Assembly (NCBI GenBank): GCA_905221605.1
Contig: CAJNDS010000680.1
Coordinates: 786,204-850,203 of the forward strand
Source of the DNA: Symbiodinium natans
Lineage: Eukaryota > Sar > Dinophyceae > Suessiales > Symbiodiniaceae
Length of the DNA stretch: 64,000 bases
Direction of reading: 5' to 3'
Shown here: in pieces, positions 11,780 through 23,940 of the stretch
How positions within the stretch are numbered: the first letter of the stretch is position 1
How the letters are laid out: every line of letters starts with the position of its first letter
Translations under genes and position numbers: made by a program
The notes under the pieces: model-generated
Told to the model about the DNA's origin: nothing
What the model saw: only the letters and a program-made list of their open reading frames with translations
Databases searched by the model: none

Positions 11780-13400
11780 GAAGCTGCCGTGATCAGTGCT
11801 CCGTCCGAAACTCTTGGAACAGCAATTCCCGAGATGAACAGGAGAAGCTTGATTGAAAGATTCAGTGAAACACTATCTTTCTGGATTAGGAGAGTCTCGA
11901 GTACTGTAACGCATGTTCTTGAAGCACTCTAGTCAGATGCTGCTGCGCCTTTGGTCCGTGTTGTTTGTGGTGCAGCCAAGGGCTTGCCGATTTCACGTGT
12001 GCTTTGCGCGATTCATCAAGAGAAGACAGATTCTCAAGCGCCCTTGCAAGGATGACAACGGGTGTACTGTACTACCGAATAGTAAAGAGTATGTAGGGAG
12101 GAGTTTTAAGCAGGCATTGTTGAGTGGCACTATGCTATGACAATTTCGGGATTCGGTTGCTACGTGTTTCTCACCCAAGGGGATCATAGGGGTTGGTTCC
12201 CATACCAGGGCTTCTAGAAAAAATGGTTTCTGCCATGGATGTCGTCTTTCGCGTGAATTGCTCCTGCTCAGCACCAGGCCTGGGGCCTGGAGAGTACTTG
12301 TTTTATGAGCGAAGCTGCCATACTTGCAGACAAGTGCGAGCAATATTGAGCAGCACCGATTAGTTGGCAGATGCAATCCTTACCTTTCGATTTCCAGGGA
12401 AAATACGAGGTAGCGATAGGTAGCGGCCGTTCCAGATGGCTTGGCTGAGTGCAGGATGCGTAGGTAGAGATTCCAGCAGGAGTTCTGATGCCGGGCCTTG
12501 AAGGCGAGAATGTCTTCATCGTGGGCGCTTGCAAAGAACTGGGCGCCTGGAACCCTGCGGAGGCCTTGGAAGTTGATTCCTCCTCTTATTGCAAGCCTTA
12601 TACCACTCCTCCAGCAAGACGCGCGCACAACCAAGATCAGGGTCCGCCAGATACTCCCAACTTTTGTTCAGCCCAAAATCAAGGACCCGACCCAAAACCA
12701 TGGAATGACTTGCACTCAAGATGAGCCCAAAACCCCTCCCCCACCCAAACCCGAAACTCTTGACCTTAAAGCCTAAACCCTAAACCCTAAGCCCTAAGCC
12801 CTAAACCCTAAACCCTAAACCCTAAACCCTAAACCCTAAACCCTAAACCCTAAACCCTAAATTGTCTGCCAGGGCCTGGCTTGTTTCACATCCTCTGCGG
12901 CGTTTCCGCATTGGACTTCCAAAGCTGTGAAGCTGCCAATCGGCAGCAGGACCGCTCCCCTGTGGGTTTTTTTCAAGAGGTTTTGGATTGAATTGGAGAT
13001 GTGCAGAAAGACATGGTAATCGCTAGAATGTTGGTCATGACTTTCCACACTCGTAGTGGAAACAAATGTATGCAGTCAGTCAGCGAACCCTGGCGCAACT
13101 CAAGCTGATGCCACAGCTTTAGAAAGACGTACAGGAATACGTGATCAGCTTATGATAGCTGTCGCCTTGCCGAAAATACTTGCAGTACGTTGATGCTTGG
13201 GATGCACATGGTGTGCAATCATAGCAAGGTCAAGGACCCCGTCGCCGAGAGGTAGAGCACGTGGTAGCACGTGCCTTCCCGCCTTCACGCGAGGATTGAC
13301 TTCAAAGCGGTGATCCGTGGCCACGGCGGCAACCGATGGGAACAAGGGGAGAATCGAATCCTCCAGGCCTGTTTGCGTGTTTGTTGATGCGCTTTCCAGA
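11780..13400 (+). pseudogene. U2 full CBM20 neighbourhood
   Basis: After the SLIERFSETLSFW and LLRLWSVLFVVQPRACRFHVC blocks (11,840-12,010), CBM20 exon a-like MVSAMDVVFRVNCSCSAPG lies at about 12,224-12,285. Exon b starts after AAG at 12,504 and reads ENVFIVGACKELGAWNPAEA, fully open. The exon c neighbourhood (about 13,240-13,390) still reads RIDFKAVIRGHGGNRWEQGENR, but its 5' part is frame-shifted, so this copy cannot make an intact domain without further change. Between b and c lies the CCCTAAA array. Confidence 0.55.
12773..12860. repeat. Interstitial telomere-type array (CCCTAAA)n
   Basis: About a dozen copies of CCCTAAA with a few CCCTAAG variants, inside an array unit and far from a contig end. 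Shorter traces of the same heptamer lie near 15,500, 16,840, 17,280, 30,735 and 47,345-47,405. Confidence 0.95.
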
Positions 13401-13799
13401 GCAGATCACAAACACGCCGCAGCAGATGTTTCCGCTCTCTGAACGCTGTTACCAAACAGATGGCTGTTGTCCTGCAGCGCTTGCAAAAGTGAGTTTTTCA
13501 AGAACCACAAGAACTGACGCCACCAAAACACACCAATCATGCGGGTATCCATTCCCTCAACCCTAAACTAATTCAGAGTCCCAATGGACTGCCAAGATAA
13601 GGCAAAGCTTTTCCTAATTTTGGCCACCGAAGGCTTGCAATTATTGGACTCAGCTAGGGCTTTGATTGTGCCGGAGCCACTGACCTTCAGAATGCAACTC
13701 CAATGGTTGGGTTGGCTTACCGGCATTCTTGCAAAAGTCTGGGAACACCTGTAGGTACTTGTCGTCATCACAACGTAAGTCTTGTAGCAAGTGTGCGTG

Positions 13800-15810
13800 T
13801 GCAGACGAGGTGGAGCTTCCGGCGGATGCTGAGGCACACCCATGTCGGCAAGCAGTAGCTTCGCTCAGCTGGCTGCTTGGGATTGAGGTCGCGACCCGCG
13901 GTGACTTTGGGATATTTGAGGGCGCATCTCTCACTGCTGTAATCTTATCCGTAGTGCATATTTTTATTGCCATCTTTGTTGATCTGCAGGGTGGTTGCTG
14001 CTCAAATGTTGACGGATCCGATCACTTAGTCTCATCTTCTTAGAACAAGCAGCGAACATTCCATACCATATTTCTGGAGGCGAAGAAGATGGTGAACCTC
14101 ACCTTCGGGAAGCCTGGCATCCAGGCGTCCGGAGTAGACAACCCACAGGATTGTCATTCTTATAGGATGGTACTGCAGCCATGATTGCTATCCTTTTGCC
14201 CACCTGCTTGAAAATTTCGGTTGGGCTATCCATGTCAGGGGAGCTGCAGTAACTGAATTGAACATGAAACTATCCAACCTGTATCCAACCAACCTTGAGG
14301 ATCCGCGTAGGAGGGCGCATCTCTTCCCCGACAGCTGTGTGCGCAGTATGCGGTGGCTGGCCCGAACACTACTCTCAGCCCCCAAACCTTAAACTCCAGG
14401 CGTTGGGGCAGGGGAGCGCCCAAACAGATTCAGTAGGTTTTTCCAGCTTGGGTCCATGCAGGATGAAGATGCTGCTCAACCCGCCAGGGCCTCGGGCCCG
14501 GTTGCCTCGGGTTCCATCAGAGAAGTTACGTGTGCAGGCCCCACTTTCAGGACACGGCCAGGCTTTGCCACAGGCCGGCCGGCACCTGTCCGGCTCGCGA
14601 CCACCGCATAGCGTGCCCGTCTTCGTGTCGTCACATGACATGCACGCAAAAGCTGTCGCCAAAGTAAAACCCTGGTCTTTTTGCGGCAGGAGCTAGCTTG
14701 CCTCCCATAGAAGTCCTGCCCAGCCTTCCGGCTGTGCACACGCTCCCAACAAGAACTCATTGAGCATGCTCATGAAATCCTCACGAATGCTCATGGACGG
14801 TGCGTTTTTCTGCAAAGCCCCATCTAAGCTAGCACCAGTCGGGGCCCTAGCTTTTTGGACGGTATGGCCGCTGACTTTCCACTTCAAGTTGTGAACCATC
14901 GCATCCCTGCGACGGTTGGGAGTGTCTCTGACTCATGAGTGCCGGGGTCCATCCTTCTGAAATTCTGCAACCACTGAAAAGCCTTTACGCCTTTCGTGAA
15001 CAAAGGGCTTGCCCGTGCTGCTCGGCCACCCAGTGCACCTCAAGGCCGCCGCTTTTTGCGGCTTGCAGATGCTTGGGGCATGAGTGGCATTTCCTCTGGC
15101 AGCAAGAGAGACCATCGAGCACACCTTGGGGTGATGTGCAAGTTGGAAGACTTGCCATTGGCATGTATTCAACACACAGTCGGCTGAGAACATTCCAAGT
15201 TTTTTTGAGCTAGCATATAAAATATAACGAATCTTTGCTTGGGTGCCGTGGGGTTACACTGAGAGAGAAGTTCCAAAAACGGCCCTGCTCCTTGGCCTGC
15301 GTCTCTCAACCCGAAGTCCTGAGCCCCGCTTGTTGAGATTCACCATCAGGTGCCTGGAGGCATATTCCAAAGACCTCCGAAAGTTTCAGCCGCTTACGAA
15401 GACCCCGTGATCCCAATAGAGCTTCTTCTGCTACTGCAAACACAGGCCCCAACCGGTCGCAAACCCTCCCAAGCCGCCGAAAAGCTGAGCCTAAAGCCCC
15501 AAACCCTAAACCCTGATGCCGAATCCGAAGCACCCCGTTGCTCCAGGCCACGGCGCCGTGCAAGCTCGGCCTCTTCCCGGCAAAGGCAGGGGGTTTGGGG
15601 AGGAGGGGCGGGTGGCGTGGGGTTGGCAACCCGTTCTATGTTTGAAGGTTCATGTGGTTTGCAGCCGACTATAAATTGCCCCAACCCCCTGCGGCTCTGA
15701 ATCCCTTGAAAGCCCCCCAGATCCCGAAAAACCGCAAAGCTGGCCTCAAGGCGGCCCCGGCCAGCGAGGGCCATGTGGAGGCCGCGGAGCACGTCAATGG
15801 CTCCTGTTTC
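13800..15810 (+). pseudogene. U2 3' exon blocks of the arrayed gene
   Basis: VELPADAEAHPCRQAVASLS with a hydrophobic continuation lies at about 13,809-13,990; KKMVNLTFGKPGIQASGVD at 14,086-14,142; an EDAAQPARASGPVASGS block near 14,465-14,520; GLPVLLGHPVHLKAAA after AAAG at about 15,005-15,055; and KAGLKAAPASEGHVEAAE near 15,737-15,792. All correspond to blocks in U1, U3, U4 and U5. The product is not recognised; the hydrophobic block is the only structural feature visible. Confidence 0.4.
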
Positions 15811-16156
15811 TAGGGGGTTTTTGGGGTGTAGGGTGTGGAGTCTACGGCCGCCAATACTCTTGGCTATGCTGTTTCCACCGAGCTGGCTATTCATCTCTTC
15901 TGACTCATGGAGGTGGATGGCAAATGCAATCGTAAAGTGCTGCAGCTTTGCAAAGCTTAGTGGCGATGATCTCGTCGCATGTTTTTGGAGGCCGGGCACC
16001 CCACACCCCGAGCCATGAATCCAGTTGTGTTTGAGAAGGAGGAGAGGGACTGCTCTCTGTACTGAAGATCTTGGTATGCCGGTACAGTGTGTCGAAGCAT
16101 GCCGTAGTCTCCGACAGTATACTGCCATATACCCCCCCTAAAAAAAATATATTTAA

Positions 16157-16174
16157 GTTAAATCCGTGAGAATA
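16157..16174 (+). repeat. Left direct repeat of the U2 insertion
   Basis: GTTAAATCCGTGAGAATA, repeated exactly at 18,553-18,570. The right copy continues into unit sequence (ctaccgactccttcgacc) that matches U3 at 25,826 and U5 at 41,608. This is the pattern expected of a target-site duplication. Confidence 0.85.
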
Positions 16175-17389
16175 TTTTAAGGGGCTGCGCCCATGGGCGG
16201 GCAGCGCACGCAGAAGCCCGGGGCGAGCAGTTTCTAAGCATGTTGAGGCCCCTAAACTCCCTTAAAATCTCTAAGCGTTAAGTTTCTAAGCATTTTCAGG
16301 CCCCTAAACTCCCTTCAAATCTCTAAGCGTTTGAGGCTCCTAGACTCCCTTAACGTTTCTAAGCACTTTATAAGGCCCCTAAACTCCCTTTTTCCTAGCC
16401 CCGGGCTTAGACACGTCGCTTATGCCCGCCCCTTGGGGGGCATCATGCTCCTGATGCGCCCCCGGGGTCCCGCCCCGGGAGCCGCTGATGCTCCTGATGC
16501 GCGCCTGGGGGTCCCGGGCTGGGCCCGCTGATGCTCATGATGCGCGCCCTCTGGGGGCTTCCGTGGCGACGCAAAAAACCACGAAAAAAAAACCGTTCAC
16601 CGGCGGCACGCGGGGGTCGGCGGCACTGGCGTCCGGCCTAATTCTGCTTCGCAGAAGGCCAGAGGCCAGCAAGGCTATTCCCGGGACGACCCGGGCTAAA
16701 AGGTCCGCATTTGCTCGGTCCTTTGGGGACCTCGCGCTGCCCGATTTAATGGCTACCGCCAGTGCCGCCGACCCCAAATTTTCCAAGGTCTAAACCCTCC
16801 TGAGCTCCAATTCCTAAACCTCGAGACCCGCTAAACCCTAAACCCAGTAAACCCTAAACCCTAGACCCCAAGCCCTAAATCCATCAGGGTCTAGGTTGTA
16901 GCCATCGTTGCATCTGGGCCTGGATTTCTGCTTACGTACCTATGGGTTTGCCGCTTCATTCTTTGTACAGACCAAGAAATTTGCCACTTCAATCCTTGGA
17001 CAGAGCCCTCTGATGCGGTATGCAACTTTGATCTCGGAGCCCCAAACTTGGAGCATTTTCTGAAGAAGACATTGAGAACAAGAGCCGTAAGTGTTTTTTT
17101 GTTTGCAAACAAAAGGTTTGACCCCCGTACATACGTGATGTTCCACATCGTGCCGCAAACGTTTCAGCCACATGTTTCGTTTTCCTTACTAAGGCCAAAC
17201 CTTCACCCTCACACGCAAAAGAACAACCTAAAACCTTCAACCCTCAACCACAAAACGCTTAAACCCTACCCTCAACCAAACGTCCTTAAACCCTAAACCA
17301 AACCTTACCTAAGAACCTCTAAACCCTAAAACCGAAACCCTTACCTGCAGCCACAAACCCCGAAACCCTAAGCACATTGGGGGCCAGTT

Positions 17390-17538
17390 GGCCAGGGGGG
17401 GGGGTTGGGGGGACGGTGATGGTGAGGGAAGTGAGGGGGCGATGGGGAGGGTGGGCGGAGCGGGCGGGAAGGGCGGGGCGGGGTGGCGAGCGGGTGAAAG
17501 CGGTGAGAGGGGGACAGAGATGGGGAAGGGGAGCGGGT

Positions 17539-17615
<77 letters not shown>

Positions 17616-18520
17616 GGGGGGGGGGGTGGGGGGGGGGGGGGGTGGGGGGTGGGGGGGAAGGGCAGGGAAGGTGTTGGTGGTGGGAGTTAGGGGCGGGCAG
17701 TGGTTGGTGTTGGGTGGATTGGGGGTACGGTGGGAGGGGGGGGCAGGGATGGGGGAAGGGGTAGGGGAGGAGGATGGAGTGGAATGGGGGAAGGGTAGGG
17801 AGGAGGATGGAGTGGAATGGTTGGAAGTTAAGGTAGAAGGGGTTGGTTGGGAGGGTTTGGTGGTGGGTGGATTGGAGTACGGTGAGAGGGGGGCAGGATG
17901 GGGGAGGGGTAGGGGAGGAGGATTGGAGTGGAATGGGGGAGGGGTAGGGGAGGAGGATGGAGTGGAATGGTTGTAGAAGGGGTTGGTGGTGGGAGGGTTA
18001 GGGGCGGGGAAGGGGTTGGTGGTGGGTGGATTGGGGTACGGTGAGAGGGGGGGCAGGGATGGGGAAGGGGTAGGGGAGGAGGATGGAGTGGAATGGTTGG
18101 GGAAGGGGAAGGGTAGCGGGAGGGGGGGCAAGGGAAAAATTGGTGGTCGGAGGTTAGGGGCAAAAGGCAAGACCAAGTGGAGAGGTGGAATGGTTAGGAA
18201 GGGGAAGGGGGAAGAGGTTGCGGTGAGGGCAGGGAGGGTCTTTGGGGGGGGGGTGGGGGGGGGGTGCGGGCGGGAAGGGCGGAGCCCTTTAAAGTCAGTC
18301 AGCTGATCGGGTCTGCAGAGGGGTGGGGTGGGTGGGGGGGGGGGAGGGTGAGGGGATTGGGGAGTTGGGGGGTGGAAGGCAGGGCTGGAGTGGGGGGAGC
18401 GGTCAGGGCGGGCGTGGATTGGCCCTGAAACAGCAGAGATCGGTGAGGAGCGGAGTAGTTATGGTTGGGAAGGGGAAGGGGGAAGAGGTTGCGGTGAGGG
18501 CAGGGAGGGTCTTCACTGAC
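17390..18520. repeat. Purine-rich G/GA minisatellite
   Basis: Strong strand asymmetry: the + strand is almost only G, A and T with very little C. A ~110-150 bp unit (ggtggattggggtacggtg ... gaggaggatggagtggaatgg) recurs near 17,710, 17,865 and 18,025. A second pair (aagaggttgcggtgagggca) lies at about 18,212 and 18,484. G-quadruplex and triplex formation are plausible on composition. Confidence 0.9.
17539..17614. repeat. Uninterrupted run of 76 G
   Basis: The longest homopolymer in the window, extended to about 17,658 by further G-runs broken by single T. Its assembled length may not be exact. Confidence 0.9.
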
Positions 18521-19854
18521 GCCGCCCCGCTGTTGCTGGGGTCGGCGGACTAGTTAAATCCGTGAGAATACTACCGACTCCTTCGACCTACAAGCCCAAG
18601 ATTCTAAAGGCCGCCTCGGGCTGCGGCAGCTCCATGAAGGTGCGCATTCCCCGCTGCCATTGTTTGTGAGCAGTGTAGGCAAGCTCCCAAAAAGCTGTGT
18701 CTCCCGCAGTCTTGTGTCGAAGGCGCTGAGCTAGTAAGCTAGCAGTTTTATACTCTACTGGCTGAATTGCTGTGGTATGATGCTGCTAGCACGCCCCGCT
18801 TTAATACAGTATCTACTGGCTTAGGGTTTGGGGTTAGCTTCGGACTCGAGTTCAGTGGTTTTGTGTCGGAGGGTGCATGAATGAAACCCTTGGCTAGAGC
18901 GCCCTGCACAAGGGGTGGCTTTCAACAGCCATCGCAACCTTGTTCTGTTTGAGAATCGTTCCCGCGTTCCCTACGTAACAAGGGGATGGTTGAAGTCCAG
19001 ACCCTGCCGGAATTCCGGGGTGGCCCTTTGCGGATGGATTGCCGTGTCATGTTTGCTACAGCTACCTCTGGATGACCTTCTTCAGTCATCTTCCCCATCC
19101 CTCTACAATCTTAGCAAAAGCATGAATCGTGGATGTCTCTCTTTCTTTATTCGGAGTTCGCGGCACGGAGGATTTTTTGGGAGTGCACAGCCTGGAGGGT
19201 GGGAAAACATGACGAGACCCCCCCCCCCGCCGCAGACAGGATGGCTTAGCAAAAACCATTTTCAATTTGATCCTAAACCGGCCTCAGTTCCCTAAGCTCG
19301 CGTGTAGCTGAAGCCCTGCAAGCAACAGCCCTGGAGCTGGTGACCCTATGTGAGAATTTGATAGTTTAAGCGCTTGTCGCAGGAGGCGCAAGCACAGCAG
19401 CAGGGTCTTGGGCCCAGAGTCAATGCACAAGATCCTTGGGGTGACCCAAGAACACCTGTGAAATTCCAAGTGCTCATGAGTACCTTGTTGACATGCAGAG
19501 CTCCGAAAGCCATCACTGAGGTCGGTTCCATCTGCGTCCCAACATGGGACCAGCCTCGGTCCTGGTTGCCGTTACACTTGCAAAGCAGATCACGCACATG
19601 AGATGAGTTGCATTCAACGTTGCAAAGTGCCGCTGCGGCATGGCAAGTGCCGTGACGCAGAAACTAGCTGCGATCTATCGTGTCTCTAGTGAGTTCATTG
19701 TCGCCCTCCCCCTTCCCCCAACCACAAGGATCCCGTCAGCACGGTCCACTCTGAGAGCATGCGTACCTGCATGACACAATGCGCGGCTCGGGAAACTGCC
19801 GGATGGGGAGCGGCGGATGATACTCTGATAATACTCTGAAAATCTTACGTTGAG

Positions 19855-21840
19855 AAAAATCCGCAGCTCCTGTTTGTCGGAAGGGCCTCGGGGGGTCTTT
19901 GATTTCCCGAATCACAGTTTCCTGGTTCCCGACTTGATCCTTGTTTGTCGATTTCGACCCTGATGTATCTAAGGTAATGATGGAGCGCGGCCCAAATGGC
20001 GAAGACCCTGCCATCAAGGTGCGTGTTGGCACCAAATTCATGGGTTTGCCCAAATTGTTACAGCTTATAAGCTGTGGTCGCAGGCCGCCGAGAGCTGCAC
20101 GATGGAGCCGCCCTGGCTTGCTTAGCGGCTTAGCATCCGGTAGCCGCTATTGCAGTGCAAGAGTTGGAGCAGCACAGGATGGACGCGACGGCGACGTCCA
20201 TCCGGTTGCGGGGCGCCCCTGCGGCCATTCGCCAGGCCAGGTCGTCCGGGATATTGCTCGCCTTGGCTTGGCGGTGTAGAGCCGCGCTTGTGTATGCATG
20301 CGGTGAAACCGTGCCCGGTGTTTAGTGTTTCTCTGGGGTTGGGGGGTGGGTGGGTGGGTGGGTGGGTGGGGGGTTTGCTTACGACCATGGTCTAACCATG
20401 CCCCAAACACCTGTATTTACAGCCCTTTTGCTCCTCTATACAACAAGCTGCACCAGGATGTTTGATGTTTCCGGAACAAGACGCACTGCCACAAAAGAAC
20501 AAAAGACTATGTTTGATGTTTCTGCACCCAGACGCGTTGTCGTCACAAGCGTTCATGCACAAGTTACCAGTTGATCATGCCTTTTGCGAACATGCCGCAA
20601 GCACTGCTATTTACAGTTTTTTTGCTTCTGATTTGCTTGTCAAGACCGGCAAAGCTGTTGCAAAGCTTTGCCCCCGACAACCCGAAAGCCGGAAGACGCA
20701 CACACAACAAAAAAGTCTGCAGCACCAACCAACAAAACGATATGAAACTCCTGCAAAAACCCAACGTTTTCGCAACGACACCCTCAAACATCGGCCTTGC
20801 TTGTAGGCAGATGAAACAAAGCACTTCGGCTAGGCGAAAAGCTTTCAATACAAATAGGGTACGGTTTCAACGGTGGCGGGTTGTGACGACCTACGTGTAT
20901 CCTGAGCGCACATGCCAAATACAGAGGCCAAGCGCCGCCTGCAGCTGTTCGTCTCGAAGACGTTTATCTGTGGCTCAGCGGAAGATGGCAGGGGTACCTA
21001 TGGGTAACTTGTTTGTTTCGTGAGCGTTTTGCTCGGCCAGGCACGTTCCAGATGACGACGCCAGAGGCAACAGCAGCGGCCGGTCCTCGCCCTGGGGAAG
21101 TGATGGCGTTCCTGTCGGCTGTTGGCTTTGCTCGCTCTTAGGCCGGATGCTGGGCAACGTGCCGTGGGTGTGGGATGTGAAGCTCCACGGGCACAACCTG
21201 CCGGAGCCCCAGAGGGGGCAAGTGGGTGGCCGTCTTGGTAACCCGGGTATATTTGATTGGTCCCAGGCTGCGACTCAATGCCCACGAGGCTAGCCTGGAG
21301 CAGGCCTGTAAAGCCGATTGCTTGTGAAGCTCATGTCTTCATTTTCGCGTTACGGCGCAACTTGGCCTTCCAAATGCCAATGGCTGCGAGTACTGCTTGC
21401 TAGTTCAAGACGTCTTCTACTCTTACAACGAGATGACTCAGCCCAACACATGCGCAGCGGAACTGAACGCCACCCTTGGAAAGAGTGTCTTCTTGGAAGA
21501 GAGTGATGTGCTGATGAGGAACTCCGTCGGCGAGACACGCCGGGCAGTCATCGCGAATGGCGTGTCTGAACGTAGACGATGATTGATTGCCTTCAAGGGG
21601 TTGGCGCCGCGGAGCTGGAAAAGTCCTCGTTCCTGCAAAAGGTTTCTTGCACTTGCCAAGCTACAACTTGCAAGTGGAGTCAAGCTTGCTTTTCGGTCTG
21701 CGAGTGGTCTGTGGCTTTGCCTTTTTTGATGACACATGTCAACGACTTGCGCTTGCACGTTGGGCAGGCTGTCTCAGAGTCTCATCTTGTTGCAGGTCGC
21801 AGCAAGCGGTCGAAGGAAAGCCGGGCAGCTGGGGAGGAGA
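19855..21840 (+). pseudogene. U3 5' exon blocks of the arrayed gene
   Basis: The DVSKVMMERGPNGEDPAIKV block is intact at 19,961-20,020. The QELEQH position reads SWSSTGWTRR in one frame and QELEQHRMDATATSIRL in another (20,157-20,205). After the U3-specific insertion come FVSKTFICGSAEDG (20,949-20,990), TPEATAAAGPRPGE (21,060-21,100) and LGNVPWVWDVKLHGHNL (21,149-21,200). The FYSYNEMTQPNTCAAELNAT block (21,415-21,475) is followed by LGKSVFLEESDVLMRNSVGE and TRRAVIANGV (to about 21,565), the longest and best preserved version of this exon in the window. The GKRSHEDLEDI block is degraded (SKRSKESRAA). Confidence 0.55.
20290..20900. other. U3-specific insertion between two exon blocks
   Basis: Other units have about 90 bp here. 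U3 adds about 600 bp containing a (GGGT)n run (20,341-20,375) and two ~190 bp related copies (CATGCCCCAAACACCTGTAT at 20,397 and CATGCCGCAAGCACTGCTAT near 20,590). A GATGTTTC motif also occurs twice (about 20,464 and 20,515). It would lie inside an intron of the inferred gene. No coding content was recognised. Confidence 0.6.
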
Positions 21841-22379
21841 TCCGAGGGCAGGTCTAGGATGTGCGGACTTACAAGGCCTGCCAGCCTTGTGCAGGCTTGC
21901 CGGGCAAAATCTGTTGTACCCGTACGGGTAGAGAGAGGTCTGCGAACAGAACATGGCCATGGCCAATTCTCAAGCTGGAGCCGGCCAGGGTTTAAGATGC
22001 AGTCCCACGTTGGGACATGTTGGGACGATGTTACTTGTGAATTGCGGCCGAGCAGGGCACTGCTTTACCAGACGCTGTCTTAGCGTTCCAGTTTAAGCAC
22101 ATCGCAAATCCAGCGTCAGGAGCTGCTGGATGAGCCCAACGTGCTTCGGCTTCGGAGCATATGGCAGAGGCGCATGTTGAGCTTGAATCAGATAATCAGA
22201 GTGGGGCGAAGCAGAAGCTGCCGTTGCTTGGCAGCGATGTGACCGGAACTGCGCACGATGACAATTGCAGAATCGCAGGCAGTACCCTCAACTGCCAGCG
22301 CGGCCGCCATTGCAGCGGAAATGGAGGCTGGTCAGGGCTTTCTGGATTCAATTTGATATGTTTTGATGCTGCTTGGGCC

Positions 22380-22745
22380 TGCGTTGGCAGGAGGACGAGG
22401 CCGAGGCATCCGGAAGCTGTCGCGAATCTGCCTTCCGCCATGAATCCTCCAAAACACTTAGAGCTGCACTTCCCGAAATGAATTGCAGCAGCTTGATCCA
22501 ACGACTAAGCGAAAGATCATCTTTCGGGACTAATGAGGAGAGATTCGGGTACTGTAAGATGTTGCGCCTTTGGTCCGTGTTCCTGTCCTGCAGCCAAGGG
22601 CTTGCCGATTTTTCACGTGTGCTTGCGTGATTCATCAAGAGAAGACGAATTCTCAAGCGTCCTTGCAAGAATGACAACCGGTGTACTGTATAGTAAAGCG
22701 TATGTAGGGAGGGAATTTAGACAGGCATGTGTGAGTGGCACATGA
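22380..22745 (+). pseudogene. U3 block l (EDEAEASGSC and RLWSVF)
   Basis: EDEAEASGSCRESAFRHESS (22,391-22,450) continues through KTLRAALPEMN, then SLIQRLSERSSFG. A second piece LRLWSVFLSC..GLADF lies at about 22,563-22,615, and a third around EDEFSSVLARMTTGV at 22,644-22,690. The same pieces occur in U1 (2,570-2,930), U2 (11,790-12,130), U4 (28,690-28,930 and 29,155-29,540) and U5 (37,385-37,770). The acidic EDEAEAS run reads more convincingly than other frames. Function unknown. Confidence 0.4.
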
Positions 22746-22805
22746 TGCAATGATTATTTAGGGATTCGGTTGCCACATACCAGGGCTTCTAGAGCGGTAG
22801 CGGCA

Positions 22806-23940
22806 GCAATGGCTGCTGCCATGGATCTGGTGTTCCGTGTGGAGTGCACCTGCACAGCACCAGGCCTGGGGCCAGGAGAGTACATTGTTTTGTAGCGCAG
22901 CTGCCACACTTGCAGACAAGTGCGAGTAATGGTGAGTAGCAACGATAGTTGGCAGACGAAATCCTTACCTTTCGATTTCCAGGACTTCTGCCAGGTAGCG
23001 GCAGTTCCAAACGGCTTGGCTGAGTGCAGGATGCGTAGGCAGAGATAGGCAGAGATTCCAACAAGAGTTCTGATGCCCTAGAGAAGGCGAGCAAGTCTTC
23101 ATCGTGGGCGCTTGCAAAGAACTGGGCGCCTGGAACCCTGCGGAGGCCTTGGAAGTTGATTCCTCCTCTTATTGCAAGCCTTAATTATACCACTCCTCCA
23201 GCAAGCCGTGTTCACAACCAAGATTAGGGCCCGCTATGTGCTCCCAATCTTTGTTGATCCCCATTTCAAACCTTGAAGCCAAAACCCCCCACATGCACGA
23301 AGCTTGTAACCTTTTAAGTGTCTGCCAGGCTCTTCCTTGTTTCACCTCCTCTGCGACGTTTCCGCATTGGACTTCAAAGGCTGTGAAGCTGCCAATCGCC
23401 AGCAGGACCGCTTCCCCGCTTTTTTTTTAAGGGGGTCTTTAAGGGTTTTGGGCGAACTTGTGATTTTGGATGGAATTGGAGAATCTCGTGTGCAGAAAGA
23501 CATGGCAACAGCTAGAATGTTGGTCATGACTTCTCCACAGTCGTAACGGGAACTATTGTATGCAGTCGGCGAACCCTGGCGCAACTCAAGCTGATGCGAC
23601 AGGTTAAGAAGGATGTACAGGATAAACAGGTGATAAGTTCAATGATAGCTGTCACCGTGCCGAGGATTGTGATACTTTCATATTTCTCGGGATGCGGGTG
23701 ATGATAGCAATTCATCAAAACATGTTCAAGGAGTGTCATTTGGGTGTGTAAGGGGCTTCCGGAATCCCCGTCGTCGCGAGGTAGATGAGCAATTGCCTTC
23801 CCACCTTCACGCCAGGATGGACTTCAAGGTTGTGATCCGGGGCCACCGCGGCAACCGCTGGGAAGATGGGGAGAATCGAGACCTACAGGCCTGTTTGTGT
23901 TCATGCGCTGGCTTTCGAATGCAGATCACCAAAACGCCGC
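22806..23940 (+). CDS. U3 CBM20 starch-binding domain, split exons
   Basis: Exon a reads MAAAMDLVFRVECTCTAPG from about 22,808. Exon b starts after AAG at 23,097 and reads GEQVFIVGACKELGAWNPAE. Exon c starts after GAG at 23,781 and reads VDEQLPSHLHARMDFKVVIR, then GHRGNRWEDGENRDLQACL, to about 23,930. All three are open, making this one of the better-preserved domains. The linker exon between b and c (FDTSRDADDDS in U5) is frame-damaged here (near 23,660-23,710). Exon c is followed by a MQITKTPPQISGLSRRSR stretch shared with U4 and U5. Confidence 0.6.

Larger units (their letters stand above)
16175..18552. mobile_element. 2.4 kb insertion in U2, G-rich
   Basis: Absent from the homologous place in other units and bounded by exact 18-bp direct repeats. 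From left to right it holds ~45-50 bp repeats of the GGCCCCTAAACTCCC type (16,225-16,400), CTGATGCTCCTGATGCGC repeats (16,440-16,550), a GC-rich stretch with an open minus reading (LLASGLLRSRIRPDASAADP), scattered telomere-like motifs (16,810-17,380) and a long G/GA-rich minisatellite (17,390-18,520). No transposase or reverse transcriptase is visible, so if mobile it was non-autonomous. I have a weak, unchecked recollection of similar ASAADPRVP-type peptides in other dinoflagellate sequence. A segmental duplication by end-joining is the alternative. Confidence 0.6.
6628..18821 (+). repeat. Array unit U2 (long type, with insertion)
   Basis: Second unit, 12.2 kb. Beyond the common blocks it has the ~1 kb segment k (9,560-10,560), a partial second CBM20 neighbourhood (10,561-11,760) with two fold-back junctions, then the full l-CBM20-3' series, and a 2.4 kb foreign insertion (16,175-18,552). 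Without the insertion the unit is about 9.8 kb, close to U5. Confidence 0.85.

Noticed and set aside
17319-18176. 285-residue proline/serine-rich minus-strand frame and glycine-rich + frames
   Set aside because: Produced by the purine-rich minisatellite and the 76-G run; no other coding evidence.
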